Positions 1-5,950 of a DNA stretch of 8,645 nucleotides are shown in pieces; positions within the stretch are counted from its first letter, which is position 1, and each line of letters begins with the position of its first letter. Source of the stretch: Opitutaceae bacterium (GTDB taxonomy: Bacteria > Verrucomicrobiota > Verrucomicrobiae > Opitutales > Opitutaceae); NCBI GenBank assembly GCA_031266495.1, contig JAISAX010000417.1:1-8645 (forward strand), read 5' to 3'. The notes below the pieces were generated by a model. It was given only the letters and a program-made list of their open reading frames with translations, was not told the DNA's origin and ran no database searches. Made by a program: the position numbers and the translations under genes.

Positions 1-59
1 CGGGGGTTTGTGTCGGGCACGTGGGTCCGGTGGTTTTTTTTTTAATGCCGCCCTGCAAA

Positions 60-83
60 CCCCCCCCCCCCCCCCCCCCCCCC
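60..83. repeat. Poly-C homopolymer tract (24 C)
   Basis: An unbroken run of 24 C bases starts 33 bp before the ATG of the solute-binding protein gene, and a run of ten T lies at 34-43. The first 92 bases hold no recognisable gene. Because the far end of the window also decays into C and G runs, the likeliest explanation is a low-quality contig edge. A real length-variable tract upstream of the gene cannot be excluded from one sequence. Confidence 0.8.
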
Positions 84-92
84 GGCCAACTC

Positions 93-1781
93 ATGTTCAC
101 GCTTCGCAACAGCATCGTCCTGCTCGTCATCGCGGTCATCGTGGCCCTGCCGTTTTTGTTGCGTCCGGCGCGCGAGGCGCCGGGGCGCGCGGACGACACC
201 CTCGTCATCCTTTCGCCGCACAACGAGGCCATCCGCCAGGAGTTCCAGGCGGCGTTCGCCCGCTGGTGGCGCGAGCGGACCGGCCGGACCGTGTACGTGG
301 ACTGGCGCAGCATCGGCGGCACGAGCGAGATCGCCCGGTACCTGGAAGGCGAATACGCGGCGGCCTTCCGCCACCACTGGACGCGCCGGCTGGGGCGGCC
401 GTGGAGTTTTGCCGTGCAGGCGGCCTACGCCAACGGGCGTCTGCCGGCCTCGGCTACGGCGGAGGAAAAGGAGGCGCGGGCGGCGTTTCTGGCTTCGGAT
501 GCCGGGTGTGGCGTCGATCTGTTTTTCGGCGGCGGCGCGTATGATTTCATGGTCCAGGACCGGGCCGGGCGGCTGATCGACAGCGGCGTGGTGACGGCGC
601 ACCCGGACTGGTTTTCCGACGAGGCGATTCCCCAAAAACATGCCGGCGACGATTACCGGGGCAAGGAAGGGCGCTGGCTGGGGACGGTGCTGAGCGCGTT
701 CGGGATCATCTACAACCGCGTGTCGCTGGAGCGCCTGGGCCTGCCTGTCCCGGCGCAGTGGACGGATCTCGCCGATCCGCGCTATTTCGGCGAGGTGGCG
801 CTGGCCGATCCGACGAAGAGCGGATCGATCAACAAGGCGTTTGAAAACCTCATCCAACAAAAAATGCACAGCATGGTCCGCAAGCGCGCCGCCGGGAGCC
901 GCGCCACCGCCGCGGAAAATCTGAAATCTCAAATTTCAGATTTGAAATCGCCGGAGCCAGCCCCGCTGGCGGAGGCCACGGCCGCCGCTGTGGCGGCCGG
1001 CTGGGCGCAGGGCTTGCAGTTGATCCAGCAGATCGCGGCCAACGCCCGTTATTTCACCGACAGCGCGCAGAAGGTGCCGATCGATGTGGCGGCGGGCAAC
1101 TGCGCGGCGGGCATGTGTATCGATTTTTACGGACGCCAGCAGGTGGAGGCATTATTGCGGCGCGGCGAGAGCGACCGCCTGGCATACGTATCGCCCGAGG
1201 GAGGCACCGCGTATTCGGTCGATCCGGTGGCGATGCTGCGCGGCGCGCCAGATCCGGAGGTGGCGCGCGGGTTTATCGAGTTTGCGCTCGGCATGGAAGG
1301 GCAGCGGCTCTGGGACCAGAAGGCGGGGACGCCCGGCGGCCCGCAGCGGTTTGCCTTGCGGCGCCTGCCGGTGCGAAAGGATTTTTATAACTTGCCGGGA
1401 ATCGACGTGCTGCGGAGCGATCCCGACGAAAAACCGTACGCGGTGGCCGAACCGCTCGTTTACCGGGCCGACTGGTCGGGCAGCCTGTTCAACGAACTGC
1501 GTTTCATCATCCGGGCGATGTGCCTGGATTCGCACCGCGAACTGAAGCAGGCGTGGCGCGCCATCCATGCCGCCCGCGAGCGCGGTGACATGGCGGCGGC
1601 GGACGCGGCGCTGGCGGTGATGCTCGACGTGAGCGCGGTGGACTACGCCGCGGCAGGCGGCCCGATCAAGGCGGCGCTCGGCGCGCGCGACAAGGCCGAG
1701 GAGATCCGGATGGCGGCGACGCTCGGCGCGCACTTTCGCGCGCAGTACCGGCGGGCGGCGGCGCTGACGAGGAGGGAATGA
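93..1781 (+). CDS. ABC transporter solute-binding protein, iron(III)-type
   Basis: Predicted 562-aa extracytoplasmic solute-binding protein, expected to capture a ligand (ferric iron or a similar small ion or complex) and deliver it to an ABC importer. Residues 7-23 form a hydrophobic signal or anchor segment; no lipobox is visible. The mature part starts with 'LVILSPHNEAIRQEF' and continues with 'DLFFGGGAYDF' (142-152), 'GIIYNR' (204-209) and 'WTDLADPRYFGEVALADPTK' (223-242). This is the typical hinge/lobe pattern of bacterial SBPs of the AfuA/FbpA class. At 562 aa it is longer than the usual 330-400 aa; the excess includes a low-complexity insert around 265-300 (with an AT-rich inverted repeat) and a helical C-terminal tail. 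The ATG at 93 was chosen because earlier in-frame starts would translate the poly-C run. No permease or ATPase gene follows, so the partners must lie upstream or elsewhere. The SBP class is well supported; the iron ligand is inferred. Confidence 0.85.
   Translation: MFTLRNSIVLLVIAVIVALPFLLRPAREAPGRADDTLVILSPHNEAIRQEFQAAFARWWRERTGRTVYVDWRSIGGTSEIARYLEGEYAAAFRHHWTRRLGRPWSFAVQAAYANGRLPASATAEEKEARAAFLASDAGCGVDLFFGGGAYDFMVQDRAGRLIDSGVVTAHPDWFSDEAIPQKHAGDDYRGKEGRWLGTVLSAFGIIYNRVSLERLGLPVPAQWTDLADPRYFGEVALADPTKSGSINKAFENLIQQKMHSMVRKRAAGSRATAAENLKSQISDLKSPEPAPLAEATAAAVAAGWAQGLQLIQQIAANARYFTDSAQKVPIDVAAGNCAAGMCIDFYGRQQVEALLRRGESDRLAYVSPEGGTAYSVDPVAMLRGAPDPEVARGFIEFALGMEGQRLWDQKAGTPGGPQRFALRRLPVRKDFYNLPGIDVLRSDPDEKPYAVAEPLVYRADWSGSLFNELRFIIRAMCLDSHRELKQAWRAIHAARERGDMAAADAALAVMLDVSAVDYAAAGGPIKAALGARDKAEEIRMAATLGAHFRAQYRRAAALTRRE
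917..943. repeat. AT-rich inverted repeat inside the SBP gene
   Basis: Two perfect 11-bp arms, AAATCTGAAAT (917-927) and ATTTCAGATTT (933-943), flank a 5-nt loop. A related 'TTTGAAATC' follows at 941-949. The stretch is sharply AT-rich within GC-rich coding sequence. It is translated in frame, giving 'ENLKSQISDLKS' at residues 275-286, in a region that looks like a surface linker. It resembles short 'aaatctgaaat' repeats I recall from Verrucomicrobia and Planctomycetes genomes; that comparison is from memory. Confidence 0.75.
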
Positions 1782-1809
1782 GGGTTTTTCCCTGAGCGGC
1801 GGCTTTCGC

Positions 1810-1881
1810 AGGTAACGGGAAACCATTGCATTGACCGAAACGTTTTGCCCCGGTGAAGGGAACCGGCAGTCTGCGTTACCT
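1810..1881 (+). promoter_or_regulatory. Possible structured leader of the downstream gene
   Basis: In the 133-bp gap before the gene at 1915, an 8-nt arm AGGTAACG (1810-1817) pairs perfectly with CGTTACCT (1874-1881). Inside lies a hairpin CCGGT (1850-1854) / ACCGG (1862-1866) with a 7-nt loop. The 'CCGGTGAAGGGAACCGG' hairpin loosely recalls the cobalamin riboswitch core, but the rest of that motif is not recognisable, so I do not name a class. A TTGACC at 1831-1836 could be a -35 box, but no good -10 follows at normal spacing. The pairing could be chance. Confidence 0.25.
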
Positions 1882-1914
1882 CTCGTCCCGATCTTTCAAC
1901 CACACGTTATCGCC

Positions 1915-2730
1915 ATGAAACGCCTCGCCCTCCTCGCCTTTCCGGTTGTGTGCTGGATCGTGGCGTCTGCCTTCGGGCAGACGTTGCCCTCACTTCCCGA
2001 CCGGTCCGGTCCTGTGCCGGATTCTTCAATGGTCGGTACGGGCGAGGCTTTCGCCGAGGTCAGGCCGGTCGATCGGAAAAAACTGCAGCAGCTCGTAACG
2101 AAGGGCCGGGCGCAATATATTGTCGGCGCCCTGGACGGAGCCGGGGAGACCTTTCTCAAAGTGCGCGAACTGTCTCCCTCCAATCCGGATCCGGCCGCGA
2201 CGTATTTTTTGCGCCGTATCGAGCAGGACAGGGAGGATATTGAAAATGAAAAGGGTCGGGAACGAAAAACGACTGTATTCGCCACGCCACAACGGCTCGA
2301 TGGGTGGGTGTGCAGGCTTGGTATTCGCAGAACAGTATCCACCGACGCTCCGTCGTGGAATCCACTCCAGGAAAAAATCGGAAAGCTGCTTGTTCCGGGT
2401 TGTGATTTGCTGAACATGTCTCTCGGGCAAGCGATTTCCAGGCTGGCTGCCCTGGCGGAAGAGGCAGAGAAAGCGCAAGCCGGAGATTTCCCTGCCGATT
2501 CTCCCCATGTGAACATGGTCCTTTTCGGGGGCGAGGCTGACGAAATGGCAACGACGCGAGTCAACTTGCGCTTGCAGCCCATGTCGTTCAGACGGGTCCT
2601 GGATATCCTGACCGAGTCGGTCGGCTACCGTTACGCGGTCACGGACATCATTACGATCCGGCCGGCAAAGGAGGCGGGTAATTCGCTGGAAATGGAAAAA
2701 TTTCCGGTCAGCAGGTCAGCAGGGCGGTGA
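1915..2730 (+). CDS. Secreted TPR / secretin N-terminus-like protein, probably truncated
   Basis: Predicted 271-aa exported protein of unknown function. Residues 1-22 form a signal peptide (MKR, hydrophobic core, 'ASAFGQ'). Residues 52-105 look like a TPR-type helical pair ('LVTKGRAQYIVGALDGAGETF', 'VRELSPSNPDPAATYFLRRI'). A link at 110-150 leads to 'LLNMSLGQAISRLAAL' (165-180). The part from 215 to 250 ('VNLRLQPMSFRRVLDILTE', 'YRYAVTDIITIRP') fits the STN-like short domain at the N-terminus of secretins and TonB-dependent transducers. In longer relatives 'FPVS' leads into the next domain; here 'FPVSRSAGR' is followed at once by the stop, so the secretin part appears lost. Base composition is less GC-rich than in neighbours. 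The ATG at 1915 gives a clean signal peptide; no Shine-Dalgarno is visible. The fold is inferred from pattern only. Confidence 0.7.
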   Translation: MKRLALLAFPVVCWIVASAFGQTLPSLPDRSGPVPDSSMVGTGEAFAEVRPVDRKKLQQLVTKGRAQYIVGALDGAGETFLKVRELSPSNPDPAATYFLRRIEQDREDIENEKGRERKTTVFATPQRLDGWVCRLGIRRTVSTDAPSWNPLQEKIGKLLVPGCDLLNMSLGQAISRLAALAEEAEKAQAGDFPADSPHVNMVLFGGEADEMATTRVNLRLQPMSFRRVLDILTESVGYRYAVTDIITIRPAKEAGNSLEMEKFPVSRSAGR

Positions 2731-2738
2731 AGACCGCC
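2723..2738. terminator. Hairpin between convergent genes
   Basis: A perfect 6-bp stem GGCGGT (2723-2728) / ACCGCC (2733-2738) with a GAAG loop overlaps the stop codon at 2728-2730 and lies before the convergent deaminase end at 2760. Its position suits a bidirectional terminator, but no T-run follows on either strand, so function is uncertain. Confidence 0.35.
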
Positions 2739-2759
2739 GTTCCCTGCGAGGCTATCACC

Positions 2760-3233
2760 CTACAGCTTCCGGATGCTCACGCCGACGTCCGCCAGCAGCG
2801 GGGCGACCAGCGGGTCGTTCTTGTAATCATCGCGGTAGCGGACCTCCGCGATGCCGGCGGCGGCGAGAATCTTTGCGCAGTTGATGCACGGGAAATGGGT
2901 GACATAGGCCACGCAGCCCTCCAGCGAACTGCCCCGGCGGGCGGCGTCGGCCACGGCATTCTGCTCGGCATGGACGGTCGCCTGCTCGTGCCCGTCGCGG
3001 ACGCGCGACACATGCGGAGTGCCGGGGAGGAACCCGTTGTAACCGGCGGCGACGAGCCGGTTGCGCCGGTCGCCTCCGCTGACGATCACACAGCCCACAT
3101 GCAGCCGTTCGCACGGGCTGCGGGTGGAGAGGAGCACCGCCGTGGCCATGAAATAATCATCCCACGACGGCCGCTCGCCAAACCGGGTGGTGGCTTCGGC
3201 AATCAGATCGACAGGGGAAACGGTTCCGCTCAT
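2760..3233 (-). CDS. dCMP deaminase (deoxycytidylate deaminase)
   Basis: 157-aa cytosolic zinc enzyme that deaminates dCMP to dUMP, supplying thymidylate synthase in the dTTP pathway. The cytidine/deoxycytidylate deaminase signature is complete: 'HAEQNA' with zinc ligand H88 and catalytic E90, and 'PCINC' with zinc ligands C116 and C119. 'GYNGFLPGTPH' (64-74) is the conserved loop of the dCMP deaminase/ComEB branch, and the length matches that family. The ATG at 3233 is preferred over an in-frame GTG at 3269, whose extra 12 residues look unlike a family N-terminus; neither start has a strong ribosome site. It is transcribed alone, convergent with the truncated secretin-like gene 29 bp away and facing a gene fragment at its 5' side. 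Late-competence ComEB proteins share this fold, but no competence genes are near, so the metabolic role is favoured. Confidence 0.93.
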   Translation of the reverse strand: MSGTVSPVDLIAEATTRFGERPSWDDYFMATAVLLSTRSPCERLHVGCVIVSGGDRRNRLVAAGYNGFLPGTPHVSRVRDGHEQATVHAEQNAVADAARRGSSLEGCVAYVTHFPCINCAKILAAAGIAEVRYRDDYKNDPLVAPLLADVGVSIRKL

Positions 3234-3278
3234 GCGCCACTCGCTAGCCTGGCCGGCGGCGTTTGTCACTCCGAACCA

Positions 3279-3455
3279 CTCTGGACCATGCGCAAGGCCG
3301 ACATGGGCATCGCCCGCCTCTACGCCTCGCTGGTGGAAGACGAGGGCGTGCGCGAGCGGATGCTGCGGGCGCTCGCCGACGGGTTTGCCCGCGCCGGGCG
3401 GGCGATCCTGGCGATCACGGGCCGCAAGCAGTTGCTGGCCTGCGAACCGGTCGTT
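3279..3455 (+). pseudogene. ppc: Phosphoenolpyruvate carboxylase C-terminal fragment
   Basis: This frame, open with no stop, encodes a stretch that matches the C-terminal region of phosphoenolpyruvate carboxylase as I know it. Visible pieces are 'MRKADMGIARLYASLVEDEG', then 'VRERMLRALADGFARAGRA' and 'ILAITGRKQLLACEPVV'. The family pattern here is roughly 'KAD..IA..Y..LV.D..lr......LaitG...LL...P'. The resemblance begins near 3279-3288 and fades after 3455, where PEPC should continue with the 'RNPYxDPLN' region and about 60 more residues. Upstream on this strand is only the antisense of the deaminase, so the catalytic body is absent. It fills the gap between the deaminase start and the end of the next gene. 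I read it as a relic of a lost or moved ppc gene, or an assembly join. A small expressed ORF from ATG 3288 is possible but unlikely. Confidence 0.6.
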
Positions 3456-3471
3456 GCCTTCTGTTCAATTC

Positions 3472-4854
3472 TCAGGAGTCCCCCTGTTTTTTCTTTTTGG
3501 GCGGAGGGGGGAGCGGTTTGGCCTTGGGCTGGCCGGTTTTTTTGTCGAATTCGACGCTCTTGCCTTTCTCGACGTCCTTGAGCCACTCCATGCCGCGGTT
3601 GTCGAAATAGGCGGTCGCGATTTCGTCACCGAGCTTCTGGCGAACCTGGTTGCGGGTGTCGCCGGCGAGGGCGGCAAGGGCGGCTCTTTTGCCCTTCTCG
3701 TCAAGCGCGGGATCGGTGGCGATCCGGCGGGATTTGTGCGCCACCTCGTCGCGCAGGGCATAGACCTGCGCGGGGGTTTCCGGAGGCAGGTTGAAGCGCT
3801 CGGTGGCGTTCCTGAGCAGGCTGTAGTCGCCGGTGTTCCGGGCGACGAGGCCGGTGTCGAGACGGTCGTCGGTGAGGAGGGCGTTGCGGAGGGCGTCGAG
3901 CGGAGCGCGCGCCTGGCGGCGCAGTTCGCGTTCGGCGTCGGTGGCGGGCCGGGAGCCGGGCGGGAACTGGTCGTCGAACGTTTTTTGCAGGGCGGCGAGT
4001 TGGAGGGTCTCGCTTTCGGTGAGGTTGTAGAGGGTGGCGTCGTGACGGAGGTTGTGGTTTTGGGCTGCGTAATAGCGGATGTATTCGTCGGGGCCGAGCA
4101 GGGCGGCGATGTCGCGTTGTTCCTCGGCCCGGAGCAGGTCGAAGCCGCCTTTGTCGGTGGCGGTGCGGAAGCCGCGGGATTGTGCCCAAGTGTCGTTGCG
4201 GAGTTCGCCGTAGTCGTTCTGGACTTCGAGGAGTTGCGCGATTTTTTCGTCGGACAGCCAGGGGTTTTGTTTGCGGAGGTTTTCGATGCGGCGGGGGTCC
4301 GGACCGAGGAGGGTGTTCAGTTCGGCGTTCAGGTCTTTGTATTTTTGGGCATACTCTTTCTGGAATTGCAGGTATTCGGGATCGTCGTTCGGGCGCGCGT
4401 TTTGCCACCAGGGGCGATCGGCGGCGAAGCGTTCCTGCCCCTCGCGGCGGTGTTCCCTTTCCAGATGGAGCCTGGCCGTGGTCCGGACGATCTGGCGGAT
4501 GTCCTCCTCGGCCATGCCGGTTTTGCGGAGGGCATCAAGGAGCGAACGGGTGTCGCCGTGGTTGATGGCGTTGAGGAGGACCGAGTCGGTGCGCGTGAGG
4601 CCGGCGCGGACGGCGTCGGATGCGGAGAGGCGGACCGGGGCGGAAGGGAGGCGCGGGGCATCCGCACCCGGACGGGGTGTGGCCCCGGTGCTGCCGGTCG
4701 CGGGGGGGGCGGCCGCGCGGTGCTCGCGGACGAGCATCGCGCCGAGGATGAGCACGGCCGCGCACAGCGCGACGTTGAGACGGACGGAGCGGTTGAGACG
4801 GCGGCGTTCGCGTTCGGGGAGGGATGCGGCGGGCGGAGGGTCAGGGGGACGCAT
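3472..4854 (-). CDS. Membrane-anchored protein of unknown function
   Basis: 460-aa protein I cannot assign. A basic cytoplasmic tail of about 22 residues ('ERERRRLNRSVR') is followed by one hydrophobic segment (24-43), so the bulk should face the periplasm. Residues 45-75 are an Ala/Pro-rich linker. The body is mainly charged helix: 'DPEYLQFQKEYAQKYKDLNA' (158-177), then 'LLRAEEQRDIAALLGPDEY' (240-258), 'NLRHDATLYNLTESETLQL' (268-286) and 'LQKTFDDQF' (289-297). The order 'LLGPDEY...LR...TESE...fddqF' resembles a motif I associate with Verrucomicrobia and Planctomycetes hypothetical proteins. The C-terminus is Pro/Lys-rich ('PLPPPPKKKK'). The ATG at 4854 was chosen because upstream in-frame sequence runs through the divergent CorA leader and lacks coding character. 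No clear ribosome site is seen. The 127-bp gap to the divergent CorA pair must hold promoters for both. Confidence 0.8.
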   Translation of the reverse strand: MRPPDPPPAASLPERERRRLNRSVRLNVALCAAVLILGAMLVREHRAAAPPATGSTGATPRPGADAPRLPSAPVRLSASDAVRAGLTRTDSVLLNAINHGDTRSLLDALRKTGMAEEDIRQIVRTTARLHLEREHRREGQERFAADRPWWQNARPNDDPEYLQFQKEYAQKYKDLNAELNTLLGPDPRRIENLRKQNPWLSDEKIAQLLEVQNDYGELRNDTWAQSRGFRTATDKGGFDLLRAEEQRDIAALLGPDEYIRYYAAQNHNLRHDATLYNLTESETLQLAALQKTFDDQFPPGSRPATDAERELRRQARAPLDALRNALLTDDRLDTGLVARNTGDYSLLRNATERFNLPPETPAQVYALRDEVAHKSRRIATDPALDEKGKRAALAALAGDTRNQVRQKLGDEIATAYFDNRGMEWLKDVEKGKSVEFDKKTGQPKAKPLPPPPKKKKQGDS

Positions 4855-4981
4855 GGGATTTGCATGACAAGAGCTCGTCCCCGTTTGTTCAACGTTCGTT
4901 TTGGGCGGAAGCAGAAAGACCCCTTCCTGTCGGGGCTTGCCGTCGCGCCCGCGCCCGCATTCGCTCGGCGCTCGCGCAGGT

Positions 4982-5950
4982 ATGATCCACAACTTCATCT
5001 TTTCCGACGGCAGGCTGGTGGGCCACGATCTCGATCTCGACGCCCTGCGGCTCGTCCGTGCCGACAAGGGGCTCGTGCTCTGGGTCGATCTCGACCAGCC
5101 GACCGACGAGGAAATCAAGGCGGTGCTGGAAGGCGTGTTCGCGTTTCACCCGCTGGCCATCGAGGACTGCGTGACGCCCAGTTCGCTGCCCAAGGTCGAG
5201 GATTACGAAGATTACCTGTTCCTCGTCGCCCACCCGGTCGATTTTTCGCAGACCGACAAGTTCGCGACCACCGAACTGAACTTTTTTATCGGCAAGGAGT
5301 TTCTCGTCACCTTTCACCGTTCGCAACTGCGCTCCGTCGCCTTGGTGATCGAGCGTTGCAGCAAGGGGGCCGGCATCGCGGCCCGCGGGTCCGACAAGCT
5401 GACCCACCTCGTCCTCGATGCGATGATCGACAACTACGCACCGATCACCGACCGCCTGCGCGCGCTGATCGAGGACATCGAGGAGGACGTGCTTTCGCCC
5501 GATTCGGCCGACCTCACACCGCGCCTGCTCGCGGCCCGCACCGAAATCTCCCGCCTGCGCGAGGTCATCCGCCCGCAGCGCGAGGTCATCACGCGCCTCG
5601 CCCACGGCGAATCGAAGGTGATCCGCAACGTCATGCTGCCCTACTTCCGCGATCTGCGCGACAATCTCGTGCGCATCGAGGAGACGGCCGCCAGCCAGGC
5701 CGACCAGCTCCTTATCTCGTTCGATCTCTACCTGAGCAAGTCCGGCTACCAGGCCAACGAGGGCATCAAGGTGCTCACCGCGCTCACCGCAATCAGCCTG
5801 CCGGCGATCCTCATCGGCTCGTGGTATGGCATGAATTTCGAAAACATGCCCGAACTCCACCTGCGCTACGGTTATGCCGGCGCATGGATCGTCACCCTCA
5901 TCTGCACCGCCCTGATGATCTGGTGGTGCCGCCGCCGCCGCTGGATATGA
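4982..5950 (+). CDS. corA: CorA-family divalent metal ion transporter (first paralogue)
   Basis: 322-aa inner-membrane channel of the CorA/ZntB (MIT) superfamily, normally a homopentamer moving Mg2+ (or Co2+, Ni2+, Zn2+ in some members). The soluble N-terminal domain contains 'FAFHPLAIEDC' and 'LPKVEDYEDYLFLVAHPVDF'. It is followed by the long stalk helix ('VIRPQREVITRLA', 'YFRDLRDNLVRIEETA'). TM1 is about 261-278 and TM2 about 299-315. The selectivity signature 'YGMNFENMPEL' (282-292) is complete, with GMN at 283-285 and the MPEL loop, and the tail is basic ('RRRRWI'). Length matches the family. The ATG at 4982 begins the conserved part; only a weak 'CAGG' lies just upstream. Its stop overlaps the start of a second CorA. 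The family is certain; which metal, and import versus efflux, is not shown. The symbol is by family. Confidence 0.93.
   Translation: MIHNFIFSDGRLVGHDLDLDALRLVRADKGLVLWVDLDQPTDEEIKAVLEGVFAFHPLAIEDCVTPSSLPKVEDYEDYLFLVAHPVDFSQTDKFATTELNFFIGKEFLVTFHRSQLRSVALVIERCSKGAGIAARGSDKLTHLVLDAMIDNYAPITDRLRALIEDIEEDVLSPDSADLTPRLLAARTEISRLREVIRPQREVITRLAHGESKVIRNVMLPYFRDLRDNLVRIEETAASQADQLLISFDLYLSKSGYQANEGIKVLTALTAISLPAILIGSWYGMNFENMPELHLRYGYAGAWIVTLICTALMIWWCRRRRWI

Noticed and set aside
1781..1793. Terminator AGGG-TTTTT-CCCT after the SBP gene
   Set aside because: The stem is only 4 bp, the T-run is in the loop rather than after the stem, and no U-tail follows.
1848..1881. Cobalamin riboswitch before the secretin-like gene
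   Set aside because: The CCGGTGAAGGGAACCGG hairpin is suggestive, but spacing to the upstream GGGAA is wrong, no B12 box is recognisable, and the downstream gene is not an obvious cobalamin gene.
2760..3233. Deaminase as part of an anti-phage or competence system
   Set aside because: It has the standard size and motifs of metabolic dCMP deaminase, with no added NTPase or nuclease domain and no defence or competence genes beside it.
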